Shown: in pieces, positions 56,041-64,000 of the stretch
Layout: each line of letters opens with the position of its first letter
How positions within the stretch are numbered: the stretch's first letter is position 1
IMG/VR virus record: IMGVR_UViG_3300048587_000696
Coordinates: 1-64,000 of that record
Reading direction: 5' to 3' (one strand)
Length of the DNA stretch: 64,000 nucleotides
Source: a virus
The notes under the pieces: generated by a model
Databases searched by the model: none
Told to the model about the DNA's origin: nothing
Seen by the model: only the letters and a program-made list of their open reading frames with translations
Position numbers and translations under genes: made by a program

Positions 56041-58334
56041 GTGTACGGTCCGCTATACGACCCGAGCCACACCGTCCCACCATCGACGCTGATCAGTGTG
56101 ACCAAGGTGACCTGATTCGCCGTCCCCAAGGAGGGCGGCGTACCGCCCACCCACTTCACAGACCCGGGCCACGCGATCGTCCGCCCTCCGGTAGCGTCCT
56201 GCGTGACATACACACTGAGGGTCGCCGCCCGGCCGGAGGCCGGTGGGTTCGACAAGGTCAGCGAGGTGATGTTGCCCGACAGCGTGCACGTCACCACGTT
56301 GCCCAGCGAGTAGTCGAACGTTTGCGCGCCGCTGATCGACCCGCGCGCATTCAGCTTTTCGGCGTAGTCCGCAAGGAGGGGCCGCGTCAGCTCGTTGTCC
56401 TGGAGTGCGACCGTGCCGCCGACCGTCAAGCTCGTCAGCGTGCCCACGCTCGTGAGCGACGACGCCGTCACGCCCGCCGCCAGCGTGGCGCCGGTCAGCC
56501 CACCCGCCGCCGCGTCCACCGTAATGTTCGCGCTGCCGTTGAACGACACCCCGTTGATCGTGCGCGCGGTCTGGAGCACCGTGGCGCTGCCCGCATTGCC
56601 GGTCACCGTGGTCTGGTCGCCCGTGTTCGTCCCCGACACCGTCGCCGTGGCCGAGACCGTCAGGGTCGCGCCGTTCGCGATCGTCAACGTCGCGCTGGTC
56701 GCCGGGGCGGTGATCGCCACCTTGTTGATCGAGGTCGCCGTCGCCACCCCGAGCACCGGAGTCACCAGCGTCGGGGTCGTCGCGAACACCAGCACGCCGG
56801 TGCCCGTCTTGTCAGACATCACGCCCGCGAGCTGCGCGCTCGTGGTCGGGGCAAACTGCGCCAGCGTGCCAGAGGTCAGGGCGTCGCCACCACCCCCGAT
56901 GGGCTGCCAGGTGTTGTCGCCCCGCAAGAACGTGGTCGAATTCGCCGTGCCGGTGCCCAGACGCGCCGTGCCCACCGTCCCCGTCGTCAGGTTGCTGGCG
57001 TTCAGTGCCGTCAGGGCCGCACCGCTGAGAGCGGGCAGCGCCGAGCCACTCAGCGTCTCTGCCGCCGCCGTGACCGTAATGTTCGCGCTGCCGTTGAACG
57101 ACACCCCGTTGATCGTGCGCGCGGTCTGCAGCACCGTGGCGCTGCCCGCATTGCCGGTCACCGTGGTCTGGTCACCCGTGTTCGTCCCCGACACCGTCGC
57201 CGTGGCCGAGACCGTCAGGGTCGCGCCGTTCGCGATCGTCAACGTCGCGCTGGTCGCCGGGGCGGTGATCGCCACCTTGTTGATCGAGGTCGCCGTCGCC
57301 ACCCCGAGCACCGGAGTCACCAGCGTCGGGGTCGTCGCGAACACCAGCACGCCGGTGCCCGTCTTGTCAGACATCACGCCCGCGAGCTGCGCGCTCGTGG
57401 TCGGGGCAAACTGCGCCAGCGTGCCAGAGGTCAGGGCGTCGCCACCGCTTCCGCTCGAGCCACCGCCGTTGGTGTCCACCCACTGCGAGGTATTAGCGTC
57501 CGCGAAGTAGATTCGCAGCGACCCGGACTCGCTGTCCCACCACAAATCCCCGGCCGTCGGACTGCCTGGCGCCGTCGTGCCCACCGAGACGCTGGCGCCA
57601 CCACCTCCGCCCGTCGCCGCGATCGTGATCGACCCTGCACCCGGGGTAATGGTGACGTTCGCTCCCGCCACCAGGCTCGCCAGGGTGTACCCCGTGCCGT
57701 TGCCGATCAGCAGCTGGCCGTTGGTGGGCGTCGCCGTCAGGCCGGTGCCCCCCTTGGCGACCGTGACCGTGGCCAGCTTGGTGGCCGCAATGGCCGCCCC
57801 CGCGCTGATGTCCGCATCCACGATGCTGTTCGTGAGCGCCAGCTTGCTGTACGCAATCGCGGCCGAGGCCGACACCTTGGCGTTCGTGATCGCCAGGTTG
57901 TCAATCGTCCAGGTCGCCCCCGACCCCGAGACCGTGATGTCGCCCTTGTCGCCATCCGCGACACCGCCAGAACCCAACGGTCCCACGGTGGATCCGTTGG
58001 CGCGGTAGTACACCCCCGCGCTCGTCATCCACACATCGCCGTTCGTTGGCGCCGACGGCGCCGTTCCCTGCGGCAAGCGGAATCCCGAGCCGCCCACCGC
58101 AGAGGCTGCGGTCAACAACAGCCCCGACAGTGTCAGCGATGCCAGCGTGCCCACGCTGGTCAGAGAGGACGACAACACCCCGGCCGCCAACGTCGCACCC
58201 GTCAAGGCCCCCGCATCCCCCGCCGCAATCAGCGGTTGCCAGGCCCCACGCGCAGTGCTGAACACCCACGTCGAACCGTTGGCCGAGTAGGTCTGCCCAT
58301 TGGTCGGACTGGTAGGGAAATCAAGGGCTGCCAT
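56037..58334 (-). CDS. long repeat tail fibre, cassette 2
   Basis: 765 residues, SD GGAGGAG. Head AALDFPTSPTNGQTYSANGS, then GDKGDITVSGSGATWTIDNL, ATVTVAKGGTGLTATPTNGQ and LLIGNGTGYTLASLVAGANV modules, then a block DKTGTGVLVFATTPTLVTPV repeated twice by a 374-base DNA duplication (56518-56891, 57073-57446). The end is beta-rich (CTLSGNITSLTLSNPPASGR). Such repeats form long trimeric shafts. No enzyme motif. Confidence 0.78.
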   Translation of the reverse strand: MAALDFPTSPTNGQTYSANGSTWVFSTARGAWQPLIAAGDAGALTGATLAAGVLSSSLTSVGTLASLTLSGLLLTAASAVGGSGFRLPQGTAPSAPTNGDVWMTSAGVYYRANGSTVGPLGSGGVADGDKGDITVSGSGATWTIDNLAITNAKVSASAAIAYSKLALTNSIVDADISAGAAIAATKLATVTVAKGGTGLTATPTNGQLLIGNGTGYTLASLVAGANVTITPGAGSITIAATGGGGGASVSVGTTAPGSPTAGDLWWDSESGSLRIYFADANTSQWVDTNGGGSSGSGGDALTSGTLAQFAPTTSAQLAGVMSDKTGTGVLVFATTPTLVTPVLGVATATSINKVAITAPATSATLTIANGATLTVSATATVSGTNTGDQTTVTGNAGSATVLQTARTINGVSFNGSANITVTAAAETLSGSALPALSGAALTALNASNLTTGTVGTARLGTGTANSTTFLRGDNTWQPIGGGGDALTSGTLAQFAPTTSAQLAGVMSDKTGTGVLVFATTPTLVTPVLGVATATSINKVAITAPATSATLTIANGATLTVSATATVSGTNTGDQTTVTGNAGSATVLQTARTINGVSFNGSANITVDAAAGGLTGATLAAGVTASSLTSVGTLTSLTVGGTVALQDNELTRPLLADYAEKLNARGSISGAQTFDYSLGNVVTCTLSGNITSLTLSNPPASGRAATLSVYVTQDATGGRTIAWPGSVKWVGGTPPSLGTANQVTLVTLISVDGGTVWLGSYSGPYT
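56518..56891. repeat. 374-base direct repeat inside fibre gene, unit A
   Basis: Almost identical to 57073-57446 (offset 555 bases, a multiple of three); I counted two differences by eye, at the GGAGCACC and GGTCGCCC sites. A third close copy lies in the other long fibre at 59901-60243, so exchange between fibre genes would stay in frame. Confidence 0.85.
57073..57446. repeat. 374-base direct repeat inside fibre gene, unit B
   Basis: Second copy of the repeat at 56518-56891, encoding another DKTGTGVLVFATTPTLVTPV block of the fibre shaft. Recombination between A and B would delete or add 185 codons without a frameshift. Confidence 0.85.
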
Positions 58335-58406
58335 ACATCACTCCTCCGCGTCACTACGAGAGTCCAGTCCGCTATCGGCTACCGCACTCGCGGGCCGCGG
58401 CACCTG

Positions 58407-58739
58407 CTACGGAGCCACACCGTCCGGGTCGGCGACATAGATGAGCCCCAAGGCCAGTGCAGGGGGGACCAGACTGTCAACCGCCGCCTGCAGTGCCGCG
58501 TCTCCCGCGGGGTCGTCTACAAGCGCAGCGGGATTGAGTGACGGATCAATTGCCAGAGCCCGAACGATCGTCTCCACATTCCGCCTGTCGCCCCGGATGG
58601 CAAGTTTGGCAAACGCGTCCTTCCCTGCGTGGCGGGTCGCGCCGACGATCTGGGCCCGCGCCCAGCGCATGATCGCCACGCGCACGCGGGCAACGAACCC
58701 CTCGTCCTTCAATGTCTGGTCAACGGCAGTGAGGCTCAC
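58407..58739 (-). CDS. small protein of the fibre region
   Basis: 110 residues, GTG start with AGGAG upstream. Helical: TLKDEGFVARVRVAIMRWAR, then ATRHAGKDAFAKLAIRGDRR, VDDPAGDAALQAAVDSLVPP and an AxGLIYVADPDG end. Short proteins of this pattern (helical, with R.A..I..W.., a HA..a.FA segment and D.AL..AV....) occur near tail genes in many phages; role unknown. It sits between cassettes 1 and 2. The 72 bases after it hold only the next SD. Confidence 0.65.
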   Translation of the reverse strand: MSLTAVDQTLKDEGFVARVRVAIMRWARAQIVGATRHAGKDAFAKLAIRGDRRNVETIVRALAIDPSLNPAALVDDPAGDAALQAAVDSLVPPALALGLIYVADPDGVAP

Positions 58740-58748
58740 CTGATGCTC

Positions 58749-59414
58749 CTATGCTGGATTGATTGCGATGATGGCGACGACGCCGCTCATACCCGCGCTG
58801 TAGGTGATGTCCTCGCCGCCGTAGCTACCTGCCGCCGTCGCTTCCTTTGACCACACAAGCAAGCTGTTCGCTGCTGGCTCTGACTGGATTACCAACGTGT
58901 ACCCGGAAGGTCCGGACGTCAGGTCAGGCGAAGGCGACCCCGAAAACGCAAGCAGTAGCGCCCCGCCCTCGGTCGTGCTGATACTCGGCAGCACATGGGG
59001 GTTAGTGGTGTTTGCTCCCACTGCGGCGCCGACGTCGTACGGGGTGCCCGCGTCGTGTCCTGAGATGCGGAGTACAGCAGCCTGCGACCCGGTAGTTGGC
59101 GAGCCGCTAAAGGTCACGGTCAGTGTGTCGTCGGCAAGCCCATCTGCGATGCGTGTCGCAACGCCAAGGCGAATGTTGCCGAACCCATTAGAGGTGTGCA
59201 GGCGTGCATCCCACCCCGCCGACACGGTCTGCCCATTGGCATTCTCGTTGATGCAGATGGACACCAACAGGTCGCCCACCGAGCCGCTCGGGGTGGTCGG
59301 GGTGTTGGTCCCGACAGCCCCCTCGATGTTGACCGCGCCGGGAGTGATCGTCCAACCGCCGCCGCCACCGCCCGCCTGCTTGGCAAACCAACCGAATCGC
59401 GACGCCCCGCGCAT
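58749..59414 (-). CDS. fibre-partner protein, cassette 1
   Basis: 221 residues from ATG 59414, sharing one base with the fibre stop (TAATG); the longer in-frame ORF to 59549 lies in the fibre gene. An N-terminal poly-Gly (GGGGGG) precedes beta strands: TTPSGSVGDLLVSICINENA, GVATRIADGLADDTLTVTFS and AAVLRISGHDAGTPYDVGAA. It is a more distant relative of the other two partners and ends in a hydrophobic strand (MSGVVAIIAINP). Confidence 0.68.
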   Translation of the reverse strand: MRGASRFGWFAKQAGGGGGGWTITPGAVNIEGAVGTNTPTTPSGSVGDLLVSICINENANGQTVSAGWDARLHTSNGFGNIRLGVATRIADGLADDTLTVTFSGSPTTGSQAAVLRISGHDAGTPYDVGAAVGANTTNPHVLPSISTTEGGALLLAFSGSPSPDLTSGPSGYTLVIQSEPAANSLLVWSKEATAAGSYGGEDITYSAGMSGVVAIIAINPA

Positions 59415-61711
59415 TACGCGTGCCCTGCCTTCCACGCCCCATAGATGTTCGCACCGCCGTCCGTCGTGAGCAGCGTGATGATGCGCAGCTTGCTCGCCAC
59501 GCCTGCGGCAGGTGGGCCGTCGTCGCCCCAATCCACCGCCGCAGGCCAACCTGCCAACGTTCGCCCACCGGTCGCATCGTCCAGCAGGAACAGCGTCATC
59601 GCTCCGAGACGGCCCGCTGCAGGCCAGTTGGAGAGCGTAATGCCGGTGATGTTCCCCGTCAGCGTCATCGTCTTGTGTGTGCCCGCCGCCGCCGCGTAGT
59701 CAAAGGTTGGGGTCGCGCTGAACGACATCGCCTCAACCTTTTCTGACACGTCGACAAACACCGGCCGCGTCAGCTCATTGTCCTGCAGCGCGACCGTGCC
59801 GCCGACCGTCAAGCTCGTCAGCGTACCCACGCTCGTGAGCGACGACGCCGTCACGCCCGCCGCCAGCGTGGCGCCGGTCAGCCCACCCGCCGCCGCGTCT
59901 ACCGTAATGTTCGCGCTGCCGTTGAACGACACCCCGTTGATCGTGCGCGCGGTCTGCAGCACCGTGGCGCTGCCCGCATTGCCGGTCACCGTGGTCTGGT
60001 CGCCCGTGTTCGTCCCCGACACCGTCGCCGTGGCCGAGACCGTCAGGGTCGCGCCGTTCGCGATCGTCAGCGTCGCGCTGGTCGCCGGGGCGGTGATCGC
60101 CACCTTGTTGATCGAGGTCGCCGTCGCCACCCCGAGCACCGGGGTCACCAGCGTCGGGGTCGTCGCGAACACCAGCACGCCGGTGCCCGTCTTGTCGGAC
60201 ATCACGCCCGCGAGCTGCGCGCTCGTGGTCGGGGCAAACTGCGACAAGGGGTTGGCCGTGAGCGCATCGCCCGCGCCGCCCGCGCCCGGCCCAACGCCGC
60301 CATTAGTGTCCACCCACTGCGAGCTGGTGCCGTCGCTGTAGTAGATCCGGAGCGCGCCCGCTTCGCTGTCCCACCACAAATCCCCAGCCGTCGGACTACC
60401 TGGCGCCGTCGTGCCCACCGAGACGCTGGCGCCACCGCCACCGCCCGTCGCGGCGATCGTGATCGACCCCGCACCCGGCGTAATGGTGACGTTCGCGCCC
60501 GCCACCAGGCTCGCCAAGGTGTAGCCCGTGCCGTTGCCGATCAACAGCTGGCCGTTGGTGGGCGTCGCCGTCAGGCCGGTGCCCCCCTTGGCGACCGTGA
60601 CCGTGGCCAGCTTCGACGGGGAAATCGCAGCCGCGGAGTTGATGTCCGCGTTCATGATCCCATCGGTCAGCGCCAGCTTGCTGTAGGCGATGGCGGCGTC
60701 TGCGGCGACCTTGCCGTTATTGATCACCCCAGCATCAATCGTCCAGGTTGCCCCCGACGCCGAGACCGTGATGTCGCCCTTGTCGCCGTCGGCCACCCCG
60801 CCCGACCCCGCTGCTGCGATCGTGATCGACCCCGAGCCGGGAGTGATCGTGACGTTCGCGCCCGCCACCAGGCTCGCCAGGGTGTAGCCCGTGCCATTGC
60901 CGATCAACAGCTGGCCGTTGGTGGGCGTCGCCGTCAGCCCGGTGCCGCCCTTGGCCACCGTGACCGTGGCCAGCTTGGTGGCCGCGATGTTCGCGCCCGC
61001 GGCGATCTTGGCGTCCGTCACCGCGCCAGCGTCAATCGTCCAGGTTGCCCCCGACGCCGAGACCGTGATGTCACCCTTGTCGCCGTCGGCCACCCCGCCC
61101 GACCCCGCCGCTGCGATCGTAATCGATCCTGCACCGGGGGTGATCGTAACGTTCGCGCCCGCCACCAGGCTCGCCAGGGTATAACCGGACCCGTTGCCGA
61201 TCAGCAGCTGGCCGTTGGTGGGCGTCGCCGTCAGGCCGGTGCCGCCCTTGGCCACCGTGACCGTGGCCAGCTTCGTGGCGGCGATGGCCGCCCCCGCGCT
61301 GATGTCCGCATCCACGATGCTGTTCGTGAGCGCCAGCTTGCTGTACGCAATCGCTGCGGAGGCCGACACCTTGGCGTTCGTGATCGCCAGGTTGTCGATC
61401 GTCCAGGTCGCGCCCGATCCCGACACCGTGATGTCGCCCTTGTCGCCGTCCGACGCCTCGGGTGGGACAGCCCATACTCCATCGCCGCGGAGGAAAACGG
61501 TCGCGTTTGCCGTGCCCGTCCCGAGGCGCGCGGTGGGCACTGTCCCGACCGCAAGCTGGGCCGCGCTCAGCCCAGTGAGCCCCGCCCCGCCGCCTACAAA
61601 CGCCGTCGCGGTGACCGTGCCTGCCGTAAAGTCGCCGCTCGGATCTCGAGCGACGACCGCGCTGGCGGTGTTCGCGTTGGTGGCGTTTGCAATGTTCCGT
61701 GCGTTGCTCAT
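59414..61711 (-). CDS. long repeat tail fibre, cassette 1
   Basis: 765 residues from ATG 61711 (MSNARNIANATNANTASAVV). It carries three GDKGDITVS..GATWTID modules, each followed by ATVTVAKGGTGLTATPTNGQ and LLIGNG.GYTLASLVAGANV, then the DKTGTGVLVFATTPTLVTPV block shared with cassette 2 and a distinct tip (AGTHKTMTLTGNITGITLSN). The N-terminus differs from cassettes 2 and 3, so it may attach at another site on the tail or bind the structural protein upstream. Confidence 0.78.
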   Translation of the reverse strand: MSNARNIANATNANTASAVVARDPSGDFTAGTVTATAFVGGGAGLTGLSAAQLAVGTVPTARLGTGTANATVFLRGDGVWAVPPEASDGDKGDITVSGSGATWTIDNLAITNAKVSASAAIAYSKLALTNSIVDADISAGAAIAATKLATVTVAKGGTGLTATPTNGQLLIGNGSGYTLASLVAGANVTITPGAGSITIAAAGSGGVADGDKGDITVSASGATWTIDAGAVTDAKIAAGANIAATKLATVTVAKGGTGLTATPTNGQLLIGNGTGYTLASLVAGANVTITPGSGSITIAAAGSGGVADGDKGDITVSASGATWTIDAGVINNGKVAADAAIAYSKLALTDGIMNADINSAAAISPSKLATVTVAKGGTGLTATPTNGQLLIGNGTGYTLASLVAGANVTITPGAGSITIAATGGGGGASVSVGTTAPGSPTAGDLWWDSEAGALRIYYSDGTSSQWVDTNGGVGPGAGGAGDALTANPLSQFAPTTSAQLAGVMSDKTGTGVLVFATTPTLVTPVLGVATATSINKVAITAPATSATLTIANGATLTVSATATVSGTNTGDQTTVTGNAGSATVLQTARTINGVSFNGSANITVDAAAGGLTGATLAAGVTASSLTSVGTLTSLTVGGTVALQDNELTRPVFVDVSEKVEAMSFSATPTFDYAAAAGTHKTMTLTGNITGITLSNWPAAGRLGAMTLFLLDDATGGRTLAGWPAAVDWGDDGPPAAGVASKLRIITLLTTDGGANIYGAWKAGHA
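59901..60243. repeat. third copy of the fibre shaft repeat
   Basis: Nearly identical to 56518-56860 in the other long fibre (offset 3383 bases). The similarity continues on both genes to about 56386 and 59770, so roughly 475 bases are shared between the two fibre genes at DNA level. Confidence 0.82.
60735..61328. repeat. tandem 297-base repeat in long fibre gene
   Basis: Two consecutive 297-base units (60735-61031 and 61032-61328), 99 codons each, encode the GDKGDITVSASGATWTID...AKGGTGLTATPTNGQ module. A third, longer module continues to about 61440. In-frame expansion or contraction would change shaft length. Confidence 0.75.
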
Positions 61712-61741
61712 TCCCACCCCGCGCTAGGGGACAGCAGCGTT

Positions 61742-61774
61742 CGACCCTCCTGGTAAGTCGTGCCAGGAGGGTCG
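61742..61774. terminator. strong hairpin between structural gene and fibre cassette 1
   Basis: A perfect 12-base stem (CGACCCTCCTGG at 61742-61753 with CCAGGAGGGTCG at 61763-61774) closes a 9-base loop. No T-tract follows on either strand, so factor-independent termination is uncertain; it may instead stabilise or process the mRNA after the 37-codon gene. Confidence 0.5.
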
Positions 61775-61790
61775 GTTCAGCAGGCGTGGG

Positions 61791-61904
61791 CTAAAACAGC
61801 TGGAAGAAGGCCACCCAGCGAGTGGTGGGCACCTCCGGCGGCGCGAGGCCCCCGAAGTCGATATCAAACCCGCTCCGGGTTTGCAGCGCAATATCGAAGC
61901 TCAT
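61791..61904 (-). CDS. 37-residue protein (short, easily missed)
   Basis: Reading from ATG 61904, three bases after the structural gene stop, gives a 37-residue protein beginning MSFDIALQTRSGFDIDFGGL and ending in an aromatic tail (TTRWVAFFQLF). The internal near-repeat FDIALQ/FDIDFG resembles tiny proteins encoded near tail-fibre genes in other phages. It ends before the hairpin at 61742-61774. Confidence 0.55.
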   Translation of the reverse strand: MSFDIALQTRSGFDIDFGGLAPPEVPTTRWVAFFQLF

Positions 61905-61907
61905 CGA

Positions 61908-63863
61908 CTACACCGCCGACGCATAACCACTCGCAGAGCGGCCAATCAGCGTGTCGGACTCGTGAGCGGTGACGTACACCTTCTCCGTGTCATCGTACCA
62001 CGTGAACGCAAAGGCGCCGTTACCCGAGCGGGTCGTCGTCTTGACCACCTCGTTCGTGCTATCGCGATGCAAGTGCAGGGTGACGGTGCCTCCCGCGCTG
62101 TTCGTGATCGCCCCCGCCACCTCCCACTGCACGATACTGTGATAGGTCGCCAGCGTGTACAGGCCGTTCGAACAGGTCGTCGTCGTGAACAAGCGGTAGT
62201 CCCGGGACACGCCGAAGTCCAGACGCTGTTCGTCCGCGTCGCCCGGCCACCGCTGGAACACGTCGCGTCCGCGCATGAACACGATGGTACAGCCGCGCTC
62301 CGCGTCGGACTGGAAGGCGTCGGCGTACAAATCTTCGTACCCCGCGCCCTTCGACTCCCCCGACAGCACCTCCACATCGAACGTCACGGCCTGCGACAAC
62401 GTGGACACCCACATGATGAACACGAAGCCGAACGACACGACCCAAAAGTCGGTTTCGGGAATCGTGACCGCGTAATTGTTGATCCGGTTGCGGTCGGTCA
62501 GGGCCGCGTCCCACTGCAACAGGTTCCACCACACCGTGTGGTTGTGCGACCCCACGCCCGTCGTGGCGATGTCCGACGAGTAATTCAGGAGCAAGTACCC
62601 GCTCACGTTCGTCATCTGGTCCGTGGTGTCGGTCGTGTACATATCCAGCGTGAACGTGTTGCGCCCGCGGGCCAGCGTCATCCCTGCGCCCTGCACGCCG
62701 CCCGCGTCCACCCGCTGCTGCAGGTTCCACATCCCGCACACGCCGGGGTTTGCTGCGCCCGTGTGTGTGTAGGTCCGGTAGGCCTGCGCACCCGCCCGAA
62801 CGTTGATGCCGCTGACCTGTGCCCCGACGTTGTAGTGCACACGCACCGCCGAGTGCAAGAGCGTGATCGTGCCGGGTTCGGCGACGAACAGGTCCCGCCG
62901 AAAACGACTCGCCTCGGCCGCCGTGGTGACCCCGATGGGGCTCGCCAGCTCCATGGGAATCACCACCGACTGCACCGCCCGCGAGCTCAGGCTCGGCACA
63001 TACTCAAACGTGACGACCAAATGGGCCGAGAGATTGTGAAACAGCGACACCGCCCCGCCCATCGAGCCCGTCACGGGATGGCTCACGGAGGTGTCCGGGA
63101 TTGCGTGCTTCTCGCTCCCGACGAGCCTCCACCACCGCGACGACGCCAGCGCACTTTCGATAGGCCCGCTCTGCCGCCACGCCTCCGCATTCAACTTGTA
63201 GAAGAATCCCGAGGAGTCGGTCGTGCTTGTGTTGGCATCGTTCCCCTCGAAGACCAGATACCAATCACGCACCACCACGCTGGCGAGCCCTTCCAGAAAC
63301 CCTCCAGCCCCCGTCAACTGCGGTACGGTGTCGATCACCGCACCGAGGCTGGTCGCCATCGAGTTGACCCGGCTGTCAAAGGGAATACGCACGGTCTGGG
63401 CGTGTGTCGTCTGGGTGTCATCGTACTCGTACGTGAGGCGCAAGATCGCCGTGACGTTCGTCATCCCCTGCGTGGTGCCTGTGCTCTGGTCGAAGTAGAC
63501 CCCCAGATCCCACGTCTTGCTGGTCCCGCTCGTCCAGTTGGCGACGAAGTGTGCGGTGAAGTTGAACGGCCCGATCGCCCCGGACATATTCTCGCCCGTG
63601 TTGGCGATGTCGTCCAGTTCGGTGATCGTCGTCGCTCCGGCACCGCCGATGGACAGCGCCACGCGATGCTCGGTGATCGTCCCGCCGGTGGCGGTGATGA
63701 CATCCCCGAAGCCCACCTCGACCGTGCAGGACTTCCACGTCACCGTGCCGGACATTTCCGGGCAGTAGATCGTCTGCTGTGGAAAGTTGTAGATCACGGC
63801 GTCGGTCGTGGTGCCCGTGTACATGGGCATCGCGTATTCGATCGTCTTCAGCCGAGTTGCCAT
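61908..63863 (-). CDS. large virion structural protein upstream of the fibres
   Basis: 651 residues, beta-rich with many Thr, Val and Trp residues (YCPEMSGTVTWKSCTVEVGF, NFTAHFVANWTSGTSKTWDL, HTVWWNLLQWDAALTDRNRI). Similar strands recur several times, suggesting stacked beta-sandwich domains. No transmembrane or catalytic motif. It is probably a tail surface or adsorption protein upstream of the fibre cassettes; function inferred from location. Confidence 0.65.
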   Translation of the reverse strand: MATRLKTIEYAMPMYTGTTTDAVIYNFPQQTIYCPEMSGTVTWKSCTVEVGFGDVITATGGTITEHRVALSIGGAGATTITELDDIANTGENMSGAIGPFNFTAHFVANWTSGTSKTWDLGVYFDQSTGTTQGMTNVTAILRLTYEYDDTQTTHAQTVRIPFDSRVNSMATSLGAVIDTVPQLTGAGGFLEGLASVVVRDWYLVFEGNDANTSTTDSSGFFYKLNAEAWRQSGPIESALASSRWWRLVGSEKHAIPDTSVSHPVTGSMGGAVSLFHNLSAHLVVTFEYVPSLSSRAVQSVVIPMELASPIGVTTAAEASRFRRDLFVAEPGTITLLHSAVRVHYNVGAQVSGINVRAGAQAYRTYTHTGAANPGVCGMWNLQQRVDAGGVQGAGMTLARGRNTFTLDMYTTDTTDQMTNVSGYLLLNYSSDIATTGVGSHNHTVWWNLLQWDAALTDRNRINNYAVTIPETDFWVVSFGFVFIMWVSTLSQAVTFDVEVLSGESKGAGYEDLYADAFQSDAERGCTIVFMRGRDVFQRWPGDADEQRLDFGVSRDYRLFTTTTCSNGLYTLATYHSIVQWEVAGAITNSAGGTVTLHLHRDSTNEVVKTTTRSGNGAFAFTWYDDTEKVYVTAHESDTLIGRSASGYASAV

Positions 63864-63887
63864 AGCGGTGCGTTCCTGACCAGCGCC

Positions 63888-64000
63888 TTAGGGCACCGTC
63901 GTGAGAATCGTGGAGACCTTCGGGAAGGGCCCCGTCATGCCGGTCCAGTAGTAGGTCAGCTGCAGCGCCGACTTGCCCAAGAGCTTCGACACGAAGATGT
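63888..64000 (-). CDS. partial gene running off the right edge
   Basis: The last 36 codons of a minus-strand gene whose start is beyond the window. The visible end reads FVSKLLGKSALQLTYYWTGM and on to FPKVSTILTTVP, then TAA at 63890-63888. It is 24 bases upstream of the next start. Too little is present to identify it. Confidence 0.6.
   Translation of the reverse strand, partial: IFVSKLLGKSALQLTYYWTGMTGPFPKVSTILTTVP

Noticed and set aside
56518-61328. Regular repeats considered as a CRISPR array
   Set aside because: Units are about 300-375 bases, lie in frame inside fibre genes and have no short-repeat/unique-spacer pattern. No cas genes are present.

Overview
This window is a stretch of a tailed-phage (siphovirus-type) genome, either an integrated prophage or a phage contig. 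Apart from one tRNA near the left edge, every convincing gene is on the minus strand, so transcription runs from high to low coordinates. The sequence is GC-rich, genes are packed with 1-29 base overlaps (ATGA, GTGA, TAATG, TGATG), and I see no host housekeeping gene. The host cannot be named from the sequence. A lipobox lipoprotein and an envelope protein ending in an outer-membrane-like phenylalanine suggest a GC-rich Gram-negative host.

Layout in transcription order, right to left. (1) 64000-54044: tail-fibre region, with structural protein 61908-63863 and three repeated two-gene cassettes (fibre plus translationally coupled partner). (2) 53940-52964: four-helix holin candidate and lipoprotein. 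(3) 52889-48294: AEP primase/DnaB-type helicase fusion, family A DNA polymerase, small Zn protein. (4) 48175-47541: Zn ribbon and a membrane-anchored protein with a histone H1-like tail. (5) 47415-36492: RuvC-like nuclease, a sigma factor split into a region-4 gene and a region-2 gene, packaging genes, portal, a LAGLIDADG homing endonuclease, protease/scaffold, decoration protein and major capsid. (6) 36357-21433: head-tail connectors, tail tube, tail-assembly chaperones and a 2861-residue tape measure. (7) 21287-8349: distal tail, hub and baseplate proteins. (8) 8317-6783: small membrane proteins, probably lysis-related. (9) 6670-1460: about 18 tiny overlapping genes including dUTPase, an HNH nuclease and a Zn-finger/DUF4406/DUF6378 fusion. 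(10) 1447-263: tyrosine integrase next to a complete tRNA-Pro(UGG).

The main discovery is transcriptional. A bipartite minus-strand motif, GTAAGGT then 15 bases then GAA, occurs at the same spacing upstream of six transcription units (6724, 8352, 21436, 36422, 48297, 52945), with one-base or weaker variants at 53996 and 47507. Several copies sit directly after terminator hairpins or on the preceding stop codon, and most predicted 5' leaders contain the next ribosome binding site. The phage also encodes separate sigma region 2 (45449-45838) and sigma region 4 (45923-46189) proteins. I propose that these form a two-part sigma factor, similar in layout to T4 gp55/gp33, that reads this promoter and controls most of the genome. 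The motif and the sigma domains are seen in the sequence; the link between them is inference.

No endolysin, lysogeny repressor, ssDNA-binding protein or ligase was recognised. Four genes of 37-59 codons (61791, 42124, 8138, 2778) were added because they fit start/stop overlaps with neighbours exactly.
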